This document shows positions 10,499-18,890 of a DNA stretch of 64,000 bases, piece by piece. Position 1 is the first letter of the stretch, and each line of letters begins with the position of its first letter. Both the position numbers and the translations under genes were made by a program. The notes beneath the pieces were generated by a model that made no database searches, had not been told where the DNA came from, and saw only the letters and a list, made by a program, of their open reading frames with translations. The DNA is from Pedobacter kyonggii (GTDB lineage: Bacteria; Bacteroidota; Bacteroidia; Sphingobacteriales; Sphingobacteriaceae), in the NCBI RefSeq assembly GCF_004310665.1, contig NZ_SIXF01000001.1, positions 248,001 to 312,000 on the forward strand, given 5' to 3'.

Positions 10499-11014
10499 AT
10501 GAACAAGCTGCACCCAGGTTTAAAGAGTTTCTACATCATCCTTTTTACATTATCTATCTTACATGTAGCTTGTAGTCCGCGGCCCAATATACAGGGCAAA
10601 GGTGAAGATTTTATGCAGGGGGTTTGGAATGAAGATTCCGTCGCTTTTAGCAATAAACTGAGCAACTACACACAGCACCATTTCAAATTTACCTGCGATT
10701 CTGTTTATATCGATCTGGTTACCCATGGCAAAGTAAATTTTTACGAAGATTCTTGCTACAACAATGGCATTTGGAAAGAATATGCCAAAGGTGTTTACGT
10801 AGTTAAAGGCGACACCCTATTTGTTGGCGCCACCTTTACACACGCAAACTATAAACAAAAAATATCGGGATGTTACCGAATTGGCCGATACGACAAGAAC
10901 TTCCTGATCAAAAAGAAATCTGCAGATACATTATTGTTAGAAAGTTTAAGCGACCAACGCGAAATCAAATTAATCCTCAAAGAAAAAATTACCTGCATTC
11001 AAAAAGAATTATAA
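10499..11014 (+). CDS. Lipoprotein of unknown function
   Basis: The 171-aa product has a lipoprotein signal with the likely lipidated cysteine at residue 25 (HVACS). The mature part is rich in beta-prone aromatic residues (GVWNEDS, GIWKEY, GVYVVKGDTLFVGATF), reminiscent of small lipocalin-like barrels. I do not recognise a defined family. Its stop is at 11012-11014 and the next gene starts at 11016, so the two are very probably one transcript. The gene follows fumC after a 354-bp gap. Confidence 0.75.
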   Translation: MNKLHPGLKSFYIILFTLSILHVACSPRPNIQGKGEDFMQGVWNEDSVAFSNKLSNYTQHHFKFTCDSVYIDLVTHGKVNFYEDSCYNNGIWKEYAKGVYVVKGDTLFVGATFTHANYKQKISGCYRIGRYDKNFLIKKKSADTLLLESLSDQREIKLILKEKITCIQKEL

Positions 11015-11015
11015 A

Positions 11016-11822
11016 ATGATTTTAACATCAATTAAAAAGAAATTAGCCATTGCCTTAACTCTTGGCTTGTTAGTGTATTTACCTATTCAGGCAGATGCAT
11101 GGGGCACCATTGGCCATCGTGTAGTTGGCGAAATTGCCGATAGTTATTTAAAAGCTAAAACACGCAAGGCTATTCAGAGTATTTTAGGTTACGAAACTTT
11201 GGCCATGAGTGCCAACTGGGGCGATTTTATCAAATCAGATTCTACCTACAATTACATGTATAACTGGCATTTTGTTAATCTTCCGGCGGGACTGAATAAA
11301 GATGGCGTTTACAACTTTTTAGACACTGAAAAATCGCCTAACCTTTACAATAAAATACCTGATTTAATTGCTGTGTTAAAGAAAACAAGCAGCACGGCAG
11401 CCGAAAAGAAATTGGCTTTACGCATGTTGGTACACCTGGCGGGCGATTTATGTCAACCTATGCATGTTGCCCGTAAAGAGGATTTGGGTGGCAACCGCAT
11501 TTCGGTATTATGGTTCAATGAAAAATCGAACATCCACAGGGTTTGGGATGAACAGCTTATCGAATATCAGCAGTTGAGTTATACAGAATATTCGAAAGCA
11601 ATTAATCATCCTTCGGCTGTTCAACTTTACAACTGGCAGAACACAAGCTTAAAAGATTGCGTTTATGAATCGTATACCATTTGCAACAAAATTTACGATA
11701 CCACCAAACCAGATGCTAAATTAAGCTATCGCTACAATTTTGATTGGGTTGAAACCCTCAACAACCAGTTACTAAAAGGCGGTGTGCGTTTAGCGAAAAT
11801 GTTGAATGATATTTACGGATAA
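11016..11822 (+). CDS. S1/P1-type secreted nuclease
   Basis: The family consists of trinuclear-zinc nucleases that degrade single-stranded DNA and RNA to 5'-nucleotides. The signal peptide (1-28) ends so that W29 of WGTIGHR becomes the first mature residue; in this family that tryptophan's amino terminus binds zinc. Zinc-ligand motifs follow: GHR near 33, HLAGDLCQPMHVARKEDLGGN (~142-162; H, D, H and D ligands), and NIHRVWD (~173). Length (268 aa) is normal. It is likely exported to the periplasm or medium for nucleic-acid scavenging. Directly after the lipoprotein gene, with a strong terminator 22 bp downstream of the stop. Confidence 0.95.
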   Translation: MILTSIKKKLAIALTLGLLVYLPIQADAWGTIGHRVVGEIADSYLKAKTRKAIQSILGYETLAMSANWGDFIKSDSTYNYMYNWHFVNLPAGLNKDGVYNFLDTEKSPNLYNKIPDLIAVLKKTSSTAAEKKLALRMLVHLAGDLCQPMHVARKEDLGGNRISVLWFNEKSNIHRVWDEQLIEYQQLSYTEYSKAINHPSAVQLYNWQNTSLKDCVYESYTICNKIYDTTKPDAKLSYRYNFDWVETLNNQLLKGGVRLAKMLNDIYG

Positions 11823-11843
11823 GCCTTTCTGATAAAATATCAG

Positions 11844-11878
11844 ATACCCCAATGCTACCAAGCTTGGGGTATTTTTTT
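11844..11878 (+). terminator. Terminator after the S1/P1 nuclease gene
   Basis: ATACCCCAA (11844-11852) pairs perfectly with TTGGGGTAT (11864-11872), followed by six T. Confidence 0.85.
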
Positions 11879-11943
11879 GCTTGTGTAGCATATCAACTAT
11901 AAAATGCGTTTAATTAGATATAAACCAAAACCAATTATAAACC

Positions 11944-12366
11944 GTGAAAAAATTAATACTTATTTTAACTGTTTGTTTAGCCTTCGGCTGCAAAAAAGAT
12001 CTCGACAAAACATTAACAAAAAAAGACTGGCGCATAGAATCGGTCACGGTTAGCCCAGCAATGACCATTGGCCAAAAAACGAGCACCAACTATATGGAGC
12101 TGATGGGACCAAGCAGTTGTGCAAGTACTTCCATGATCTCTTTTTCTAAAGATGGAACTTATATTTCAGGTTCCACCGGAGCGCTTTGTGATATGAAATC
12201 TGATACAAGTATTAAAACCTGGAGAAGAGATGGTGATCAGATTTTTTTATCTTATGCTCCAAAATCACCAATGACATTAAAGGGAGATAGATTAACACAA
12301 AGCACTTCAAACCCCGGAGAAGGAGGAATTATTTATACCTTTGTTTTTGTATATAAATCCAAATAG
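11944..12366 (+). CDS. Small lipoprotein, GTG start
   Basis: This 140-aa protein begins at a GTG and has a lipobox LAFGC with the cysteine at residue 16. Tandem lysines and an aspartate follow (CKKDLDK), resembling small Bacteroidota lipocalin-like or META-like lipoproteins (for example KDWRIESVTVSP then ISFSKDGTYISGS). The function is unknown. The stop is at 12364-12366 and the phosphatase gene starts at 12369, so co-transcription is likely. Confidence 0.75.
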   Translation: MKKLILILTVCLAFGCKKDLDKTLTKKDWRIESVTVSPAMTIGQKTSTNYMELMGPSSCASTSMISFSKDGTYISGSTGALCDMKSDTSIKTWRRDGDQIFLSYAPKSPMTLKGDRLTQSTSNPGEGGIIYTFVFVYKSK

Positions 12367-12368
12367 TA

Positions 12369-12803
12369 TTGAAAATTTTAATGGTCTGCCTCGGTAACAT
12401 CTGCCGTTCGCCACTGGCCGAAGGCATTATGCGCCATCTGGCAGATAAACATAACTTAAACTGGGAAATTGCTTCGGCAGGAACGGGCAATTGGCATATT
12501 GGTAAAACACCCGACCACAGAAGTATTTCTGCAGCCAGAGCATTGGGCTACGATATTAGTAAACAGCGGGCACAACAATTTAACCACTCCATGTTTGCCA
12601 GATATGATCTGATTTTGGTAATGGACAGGAACAATTTAGCCGATGTTCGAAACCTTGCCCAAACCGATGAGGAGCGAAAAAAGGTTAAACTTTTTCTTGA
12701 TAACGACGAAGTTACAGACCCATATTGGGATAATGCTCTGTTTAGCCCTGTTTGCAAACAGGTTGAAGAAAGATGTATGGAAATTATCAAACAACTTTCT
12801 TAA
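12369..12803 (+). CDS. Low-molecular-weight protein-tyrosine phosphatase
   Basis: The catalytic P-loop CLGNICRS (C7-x5-R13) sits at the extreme N-terminus, which forces the start to the TTG at 12369; the next ATG would remove residues directly before the nucleophile. The general-acid motif VTDPYWDN is near residue 116. The 144-aa length is slightly short but complete. Such enzymes dephosphorylate protein tyrosines or arginines, often in control of exopolysaccharide export. Here no tyrosine kinase gene is adjacent, so the target is unknown. Two nt after the lipoprotein stop. Confidence 0.93.
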   Translation: MKILMVCLGNICRSPLAEGIMRHLADKHNLNWEIASAGTGNWHIGKTPDHRSISAARALGYDISKQRAQQFNHSMFARYDLILVMDRNNLADVRNLAQTDEERKKVKLFLDNDEVTDPYWDNALFSPVCKQVEERCMEIIKQLS

Positions 12804-12843
12804 ATTTAAAGCTTATTATCCATCACTAACCAAGTCAACAAAA

Positions 12844-13611
12844 ATGAAAAAGTACCTGTCCCTGTGTTTATTAGTTGCAACAGTAATTTTATTTCAAAGC
12901 TATACCGTAGCAAAGAAATCGGCAAAAGTTTTAGTTTTTTCAAAAACAAAAGGCTTTAGGCACAATTCTATCGAAACCGGAAAAGAAGTGATCCAGAAGT
13001 TAGGCACTGTGCATCATTTTGATGTAGATACCACCGAAAATGCTGACCTTTTCACAGAAGATAACCTTAAAAAATATGCTGCTGTTATTTTTCTAAATAC
13101 AACAGGTGATGTTTTAGACAATAAACAACAGGTAGCCTTCGAAAGATATATCCAGGCAGGTGGAGGCTATGTAGGCATCCACGCTGCAACCGATACTGAA
13201 TACGATTGGCCTTGGTACGGTAAATTGGCGGGCGCTTATTTCATCAGTCACCCAGCCGTACAGGAAGCTAAATTTATCATTAAAGACAAAAAACACCCTT
13301 CAACCAAATTCTTTACCGATTCAGTTTGGATGAGAAAAGATGAGCTATATAACTTTAAGAATATCAATCCAGATATTAAAGTGCTGATTACCTTAGACGA
13401 GAAATCGTATACTGGCGGTAAAAATGGAGATTTCCATCCTTTTAGCTGGTACCACAATTTTGATGGCGGAAGGGCTTTCTATACCTGCATGGGGCATACT
13501 AAAGAAGGCTGGGCTGATGATAAATTTCAGAACCATTTATGGGGCGGCATTGAATACGCAATTGGTAGCCAAAAGAAATTAGATTACAACAAAGCACATT
13601 CAAAATTTTAA
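12844..13611 (+). CDS. ThuA-domain secreted protein
   Basis: I place the start at the ATG at 12844, which opens a clean signal peptide (MKKYLSLCLLVATVILFQSYTVA); the longer open frame upstream is mostly out of character. The 255-aa protein is a ThuA (trehalose utilisation) domain, a class I amidotransferase-like fold. Family motifs are FSKTKGFRHNSIETG (~36), GGGYVGIHAATDTEYDW (~103) and FDGGRAFYTCMGHTKE (~208). ThuA proteins are linked to sugar metabolism, often beside Gfo/Idh oxidoreductases; no such neighbour is here. A long terminator follows. Confidence 0.9.
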   Translation: MKKYLSLCLLVATVILFQSYTVAKKSAKVLVFSKTKGFRHNSIETGKEVIQKLGTVHHFDVDTTENADLFTEDNLKKYAAVIFLNTTGDVLDNKQQVAFERYIQAGGGYVGIHAATDTEYDWPWYGKLAGAYFISHPAVQEAKFIIKDKKHPSTKFFTDSVWMRKDELYNFKNINPDIKVLITLDEKSYTGGKNGDFHPFSWYHNFDGGRAFYTCMGHTKEGWADDKFQNHLWGGIEYAIGSQKKLDYNKAHSKF

Positions 13612-13619
13612 ATCATAAA

Positions 13620-13662
13620 CTGAGCTTGTTGATTCGTCATCAGCAAGCTCAGCTTTTATTTT
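13620..13662 (+). terminator. Strong terminator after the ThuA gene
   Basis: A 14-bp stem starting CTGAGCTTG and ending CAAGCTCAG, with one G-U pair and a 5-nt loop, is followed by CTTTTATTTT. Confidence 0.85.
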
Positions 13663-13683
13663 GTAGAGATTTTATCGTTGATA

Positions 13684-14088
13684 TTAATAAATCACGAATA
13701 TATTCCACCATATATTATCGTTTTTATACAATGGTTTCATCGCCCAAAAGCAATCTATTTGATCCTCATCTAATATTTTCTCTAACTTCTGTGAAAAGTC
13801 AAAAAGATTATTATTGGATCTACTTTTCCATTCTTCCACTTCTCTTTTAAAAGGGATTAGCGTGTTTCTTGCCACGAGATATTTAGTCACTTCTGCCGCG
13901 ACAAATGGCTTTTGAATATCACTTAATTTAAGCTCATTCACCATTTCAAACATCATTTTACCTACTAGTAATGTATCCATTTTTGGGATTTTCATTTGAT
14001 TTCGGCGATCGTAAGACTGAGTTTGCTGGGCATTAGAAAATTTAAAAAAACAACTGCTAACGAACAAAAAAAACATTAGTTTTCTCAT
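13684..14088 (-). CDS. Secreted protein of unknown function
   Basis: This 134-aa protein has a signal peptide (MRKLMFFLFVSSCFFKFSNA). The mature part is largely helical, with features such as LVGKMMFEMVNELKLSDIQ and EVTKYLVARNTLIPFKREVEEW. The repeated LSDIQ..FVAAEVTKYL pattern is reminiscent of Spy/CpxP-like LTxxQ helical periplasmic proteins, but it is too short to be sure. It lies 5 nt after the CREST membrane protein gene on the same strand, so the two probably share a transcript. Confidence 0.6.
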   Translation of the reverse strand: MRKLMFFLFVSSCFFKFSNAQQTQSYDRRNQMKIPKMDTLLVGKMMFEMVNELKLSDIQKPFVAAEVTKYLVARNTLIPFKREVEEWKSRSNNNLFDFSQKLEKILDEDQIDCFWAMKPLYKNDNIWWNIFVIY

Positions 14089-14093
14089 TTTGG

Positions 14094-14768
14094 CTATTTT
14101 TTTATCCTATTAAAATTAACCAAATAAATATAATTCAGCATACAGAAAGAAGCCACAGCGCCGAAAGTATGCCATAAAAAGTGAGTACCAATTGTAAATA
14201 CATCCCATTTATCGGCAATACGGAAAGTTAGCGCAAATATGAAAGCAATTAAGGAAAAACCAACCCATTTACCGTTTTTCCACTCTGTTTTAATCAGGTA
14301 CCCAAATACTGGAAATAAAACCAGTGCAGCCATAAAAGCATAATTAATGTTGATAAAGATCTGAAAATCGCCATTGCTAAAGAGCCGTCGCACGTAAAAC
14401 TGAAAGAAAGCATAAATAGCTACAATTAAAACAGCAAAATACCACTTGGTTAACTTGGAAAGAAAGTAAACCCCGGCCGAGAGGCATAAAAACATAATAG
14501 GCATCCAGTCCATCATAATAAAAATCGGCCAACGCCTTAACCCGTGATAAGTGGTGCCTCCAATTCCGCCTATATAAAGTAAAACCAGGGCAATGGTTAG
14601 AAAGCTATGCTGTTTAAAATTTCCCCAAATTTTTACTGTCCAATACACTGCAATAGCCAAAAAAAAGCAACTTGTTATTGTATTAAATGGTTCAGGAAAA
14701 AACTGATCAAGATCCGTTTCGGTATATATTGTACCTCCATCGGGAGGATTCTGGATAAAAGCGCTCAT
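14094..14768 (-). CDS. CREST/alkaline ceramidase-like membrane protein
   Basis: The 224-aa protein has about seven transmembrane helices. It carries the scattered metal-site residues of the CREST superfamily (alkaline ceramidases, PAQR receptors, Per1): H75 in TTYHG, D87 in MMDW, and H196 and H200 in THFLWH. CREST enzymes are zinc-dependent lipid amide hydrolases. Bacteroidota of this kind often make sphingolipids, so ceramide or another lipid amide is a plausible substrate, but this is inference. The usual serine before the first histidine is threonine here (GTTYH). The start at 14768 places the soluble leader before the first helix. Confidence 0.7.
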   Translation of the reverse strand: MSAFIQNPPDGGTIYTETDLDQFFPEPFNTITSCFFLAIAVYWTVKIWGNFKQHSFLTIALVLLYIGGIGGTTYHGLRRWPIFIMMDWMPIMFLCLSAGVYFLSKLTKWYFAVLIVAIYAFFQFYVRRLFSNGDFQIFININYAFMAALVLFPVFGYLIKTEWKNGKWVGFSLIAFIFALTFRIADKWDVFTIGTHFLWHTFGAVASFCMLNYIYLVNFNRIKK

Positions 14769-14926
14769 AATTAATTAACGTAAACTGAAATTAAATGTTT
14801 GGTGAATCCATGTAACGATCAAGATGTAAAAATAATTTCATGTTTACATTTTCAAGAGGTTAAATATTGATTAACTCTTTTCCTTCAGCAGGTAATTTTT
14901 TGTACTTTAGGCATATCTAAGCTATA

Positions 14927-16384
14927 ATGATGATGAAACCCATATTAATTCTTTTTCTATTCTTAACAACAGCAATTTACGCCCAAACACCGCCTAAACC
15001 TTACGGTGCACTACCATCAAAAAGGCAACTGGCCTGGCATGATATTGAAGTTTACGGCCTAATCCATTTTACACCAACTACATTCGAAAACAAAGAATGG
15101 GGCTTTGGCGATGCCGACCCAAAAACATTTAACCCAACGGATTTCAACGCCGATCAAATTATTAAAGCAGCTAAGGCCGGTGGATTAAAAGGCATCATCT
15201 TAGTTGCAAAACATCATGATGGCTTTGCTTTATGGCCAACCAAAACGACCGATTACAACATCAGCAAAAGCCCATTTAGAGCGGGCAAAGGAAATTTAGT
15301 TAAAGAGGTGGAGCAGGCCGTACGTAAAAACGGTTTAAAGTTTGGGGTATACTGTTCACCATGGGACAGGAACAATGCGCTTTATGGTACTGATAAATAT
15401 CTGGCCATCTACCAGGCACAGTTAAAAGAACTTTACAGCAATTTTGGCGAACTTTTTATGAGCTGGCACGATGGTGCTAACGGTGGTGATGGCTATTATG
15501 GTGGTGCAAAAGAAAAACGCTCTATAGATAACACTACCTATTACGATTGGAAAAATACCTGGGCCATTACCCGTAAAATGCAGCCCATGGCCAATATTTT
15601 TAGCGATATCGGTTTGGATATCCGCTGGGTAGGCAATGAAGATGGTCACGCAGCGCCAACCTCCTGGGCTACTTTTACACCGATGGCACCTGATGGAAAA
15701 AATGAAGCCGTTCCTGGGCAAGCAAATTATCCGCAAAGCCCTGAAGGAATACGAAACGGTAAATTCTGGATGCCAGCAGAATGCGATGTTCCTTTAAGAA
15801 AAGGATGGTTTTACCATGCTAACGAAAAGCCTAAAACCCCAGAAACACTGTTCGATTTATATTTAAAAAGTGTTGGCCGTGGTGCAGGTTTAGATCTGGG
15901 TTTAGCACCGGATACCCGTGGGCAACTTCACGACGATGATGTTGCTACACTAAAAACTTTTGGCGACATGGTTAAACATACTTTCGAGAATAACCTGGCC
16001 AAAAATGCCCAAATTAAAGCGAGCAATAGCAGAGGCAAAAAGTATGATGTTACTACCCTACTTGATGGTAAAAGGGAAAGCTATTGGGCCACGCATGATG
16101 ATATTCATCAGGCAAGTTTAGAACTAGATTTAAAAACAGCTAAAACCTTTGATATCATTAGCCTACAAGAGTATATTCCCCTGGGTCAGCGAATAGAGGG
16201 CTACACCGTCGAGGTATTTGAAAACAATGCCTGGAAAAAAGTTTACGACGGCACCAGCATTGGCGCGAAACGTCTGATTAAATTGGAGCGTCTTGTTACA
16301 ACAAATAAAGTAAAAATCAACATTACCAAATCGCCTGTTTGTATTACTTTAAGTGAAATTGGGCTGTACAAAAAAGCAGTTTAA
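14927..16384 (+). CDS. GH29 alpha-L-fucosidase with C-terminal discoidin-like domain
   Basis: A signal peptide (to about YAQ, residue 20) is followed by a GH29 barrel: WHDIEVYGLIHF (~35), the KHHDGFALWPTKTTDYN segment (~90-107) and the region around MSWHDGA (~181) holding the likely catalytic aspartate nucleophile. It removes alpha-linked fucose from glycans, probably in the periplasm. Residues ~350-483 form a beta-sandwich resembling a coagulation factor 5/8 type C carbohydrate-binding domain. Three ATGs in a row open the gene, so the start may be 14927, 14930 or later. No SusC/SusD genes are near. Ends 1 nt before the convergent rhomboid gene. Confidence 0.93.
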   Translation: MMMKPILILFLFLTTAIYAQTPPKPYGALPSKRQLAWHDIEVYGLIHFTPTTFENKEWGFGDADPKTFNPTDFNADQIIKAAKAGGLKGIILVAKHHDGFALWPTKTTDYNISKSPFRAGKGNLVKEVEQAVRKNGLKFGVYCSPWDRNNALYGTDKYLAIYQAQLKELYSNFGELFMSWHDGANGGDGYYGGAKEKRSIDNTTYYDWKNTWAITRKMQPMANIFSDIGLDIRWVGNEDGHAAPTSWATFTPMAPDGKNEAVPGQANYPQSPEGIRNGKFWMPAECDVPLRKGWFYHANEKPKTPETLFDLYLKSVGRGAGLDLGLAPDTRGQLHDDDVATLKTFGDMVKHTFENNLAKNAQIKASNSRGKKYDVTTLLDGKRESYWATHDDIHQASLELDLKTAKTFDIISLQEYIPLGQRIEGYTVEVFENNAWKKVYDGTSIGAKRLIKLERLVTTNKVKINITKSPVCITLSEIGLYKKAV

Positions 16385-16385
16385 A

Positions 16386-17912
16386 TTAATCTGGTTTGTA
16401 AAGGATTTCGAAAACTTGTGCCAATGCATTAGAAGTCTGTTTGCTATAACGATAAGTGCTATCGGCCTTAATATCTCTGTACATCAGCATTACGGCACGA
16501 TGGGATGCTTTACTCAGTTTTATTTTTTCCTCTCGTTCTTTAGCATCTTCAGGCTTTAAATTTAAGGCCTGCATTTGTTTAATTACAACAAGATTCCTTT
16601 CCATCGGTATGATACCATCTTCTTTGATAGAAGCTAGCTTAACATCTTTGGGCAAAGAGATTTTTAAATTCATAATGCTGTTAAGCGAGCCCATATTACC
16701 GTTAAAAGTATTTCTTAATTTGCGAAACTCTTCAGTTCCGTACTTTGGACTAAAGTGAAGCACTCCGCTAAAAAACATCAGAAATAAAAGTACCGAAACG
16801 GCATATCTTGCCCAGCTTTTAATTTCGAAACTTTCATCCCGTTTATAATTAAGCAAATAGGCAAAAATAAAACCTGAAACAAAACCGCCGATATGCGCCG
16901 CATTATCTACCCTTTTACCAAATGCACCATTTACGAGTACCAGTAATGAGACAATCAATGTACTCACTAATAATGCTTTAGTTGCTTTACGTTCAAAAGT
17001 TTTAGTAGTTAATAAGGCAATAAAAGCTCCATATAAGCCCATTATAGCCCTTGAAGCACCCATCATCACCCCCTCTTGATGAAAGATCAGACTCACCAGA
17101 CCACCACAAACCCCACTCATTAAATAAATAAAGAGGTATTTTTTCCAGCCTAGTTTATTTTCGATCATTAAACCCAGATAAACCAGCGCATACATGTTAA
17201 AAAACAGATGGGATTTAGATCCGTGAATAAACTGATAGGTAATTAAACGCCAGTATTCGCCGCCCAGTACAAGATTACGCTGATTAACCCCAAAATTTAA
17301 TGAAATCTTTCTTATTTCCTCAATATAATCATCATGAGAAGCACTCCCGGTTTTTAATGATAGATTGATCATTAACACGGCCGAAAAAAGGAAAATTGCT
17401 ACATAATAAAAAACATTGATCAGGACAACGGTCGGCGTTGCGGTATAACCCTTTTGGGGGAAGAACAGGAACAGTACATTTTTGATCTTATTTTTTGTTG
17501 CCAAAGGGGCTTTTTCAAAATAATGATCATCCTGCGTTGCTATAAATTGGTGGAATTTAGACAAACTTTCTTCCCAAACATCTTTCAGGTGGAACTCTAC
17601 ATATTCAAATTCATGAAAAAATTTTTCGAGGTTTAAGTCATTCTTGCCATAATCATTAAATAACATTTGAATTCCTACGCACTCACTCTTTACCACTGCG
17701 AAATTCCCATGGATACGGATTGATATTTCTTCGCTATATGACTGGAAAGATATTGGTGTATAAGCAATTAATCCGCTTTCAGACACATGACTAAGGCTCC
17801 AGCCGAGATTTTCGATGGCCTGCTTAGCAACAATTAAATATTTATCTGCCGGAAAATCGGCCAAAGGAATAAATTTTTCAATTTTAGGCGAGTACCCCCA
17901 ACTGATTGACAT
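16386..17912 (-). CDS. Rhomboid-family intramembrane protein with large flanking domains
   Basis: Rhomboids are intramembrane serine proteases. Here a ~155-residue soluble N-domain precedes six or seven membrane helices. The HxxxxHxxxN motif is seen as H230, H235 and N239. The catalytic serine is S287 in GASRA and the catalytic histidine is H340 in NAAHIGG. The normal GxSG is changed to GASR, placing arginine after the nucleophile, so activity is uncertain. A C-terminal ~130-aa soluble region follows the helices. The gene lies 6 nt downstream of the methyltransferase gene, so they probably share a transcript. Confidence 0.9.
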   Translation of the reverse strand: MSISWGYSPKIEKFIPLADFPADKYLIVAKQAIENLGWSLSHVSESGLIAYTPISFQSYSEEISIRIHGNFAVVKSECVGIQMLFNDYGKNDLNLEKFFHEFEYVEFHLKDVWEESLSKFHQFIATQDDHYFEKAPLATKNKIKNVLFLFFPQKGYTATPTVVLINVFYYVAIFLFSAVLMINLSLKTGSASHDDYIEEIRKISLNFGVNQRNLVLGGEYWRLITYQFIHGSKSHLFFNMYALVYLGLMIENKLGWKKYLFIYLMSGVCGGLVSLIFHQEGVMMGASRAIMGLYGAFIALLTTKTFERKATKALLVSTLIVSLLVLVNGAFGKRVDNAAHIGGFVSGFIFAYLLNYKRDESFEIKSWARYAVSVLLFLMFFSGVLHFSPKYGTEEFRKLRNTFNGNMGSLNSIMNLKISLPKDVKLASIKEDGIIPMERNLVVIKQMQALNLKPEDAKEREEKIKLSKASHRAVMLMYRDIKADSTYRYSKQTSNALAQVFEILYKPD

Positions 17913-17918
17913 AGCGCG

Positions 17919-18668
17919 TTATATTTTTTTCGCTACTAAGATAATATAAGGTGATAGATTTTTGCTTTCGAATGGAATAATCTTTGTAAATACTTTTCCT
18001 GTTAACCAAACTACTTTCTTAAATAGGCGAACGCCTGCCGATTTCTGACCTTCATTTTCTAGCCACACACTAAAACGGCCAAAATAACCCGATTTTACTT
18101 CTTTAAGTCCAGCCTGTTCGCAGATAGATTTCAACAACGCTGGATCCATACTATCAATATTGTGTTTATCGTAGTTTTCTCTATCAAAATTCTTTTGAAA
18201 CCAGCCGTTAACCGCCTTAAAATTTGGCAGCGTGATAAACAAAGTGCCACCTGGTTTTACAAAAGCGATATGGCGGTTAATAATATCAGCAGTATCGTTA
18301 AAATGTTCAATTAAGCCGCAGCTTAATACCAGATCGTACTGTTTTTCTGGCGTGAAATTAAAAAGATCGGTTTCAATGATATGAATATCCTTTTCGGTTA
18401 ATCCGTTCTTTTCTAAAAGCTCGTTTACAACCGGTGGATGGACAAAATAATCTAAAAGTGTAACATCAAGTTTGAAATATTTTTTCAGGAATACGGCATA
18501 ATAACCCGGAAAACCACCCAACTCGATAGCGGTTTTAACGTTATCTTTCTGAATAACATCAGCCAGTTGCTGATGAAATAAATAATTTGAAGGTAACTGA
18601 ACCGCTAGTCCTTTTTTACTTTCCCAATAATTTACCCAAAAAGTCCTGTCGGTTAATAAATTTGCCAT
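17919..18668 (-). CDS. Class I SAM-dependent methyltransferase
   Basis: The 249-aa protein has the Rossmann SAM-binding motif I as AIELGGFPGYYAVFLKKYF (~58-76). The acidic residue after strand 2 is in VTLLDYF, and motif IV-like residues are in DLVLSCGLIEHF (~118-129). PGGTLFITLPNF marks the strand-5 region, as in Methyltransf_11/23 families. The C-terminal region adds a hydrophobic segment (VVWLTGKVFTKIIPFES). The substrate is unknown. It is the first gene of a probable pair with the rhomboid gene. Confidence 0.85.
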   Translation of the reverse strand: MANLLTDRTFWVNYWESKKGLAVQLPSNYLFHQQLADVIQKDNVKTAIELGGFPGYYAVFLKKYFKLDVTLLDYFVHPPVVNELLEKNGLTEKDIHIIETDLFNFTPEKQYDLVLSCGLIEHFNDTADIINRHIAFVKPGGTLFITLPNFKAVNGWFQKNFDRENYDKHNIDSMDPALLKSICEQAGLKEVKSGYFGRFSVWLENEGQKSAGVRLFKKVVWLTGKVFTKIIPFESKNLSPYIILVAKKI

Positions 18669-18760
18669 GTTTTAAATAATTCCAACCCCAAAGAAACGGA
18701 AAAAATCGAGAAGTTATTTATAAAAATGTCAGGTTGATTCTGACGGATTTATAATGATGA

Positions 18761-18847
18761 TCGTCATTGCGAGGAACGAAGCAATCCTACAACTATGGGT
18801 GGACACTTCTACCACATTAAGATTGCTTCTTACCTCGCAATAACGAC
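18761..18847. repeat. Fold-back (REP-like) repeat, copy 4
   Basis: CGTCATTGCGAGG (18762-18774) opposes CCTCGCAATAACG (18833-18845) with one mismatch. Inside, GCAATC recurs as GATTGC, extending the fold-back. Followed by TTAACCGATT motifs also seen at 40785. Confidence 0.7.
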
Positions 18848-18890
18848 TATACGCCTCAATTAACCGATTTAAACACTTAACCGATTAACC

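Noticed and set aside
12643-12843. A longer N-terminal extension of the ThuA gene
   Set aside because: It overlaps the phosphatase gene out of frame and lacks a sensible start; the ATG at 12844 opens a signal peptide.
13626-13850. Short + strand open frame after the ThuA terminator
   Set aside because: It starts in a terminator and lies antisense to a secreted protein gene.
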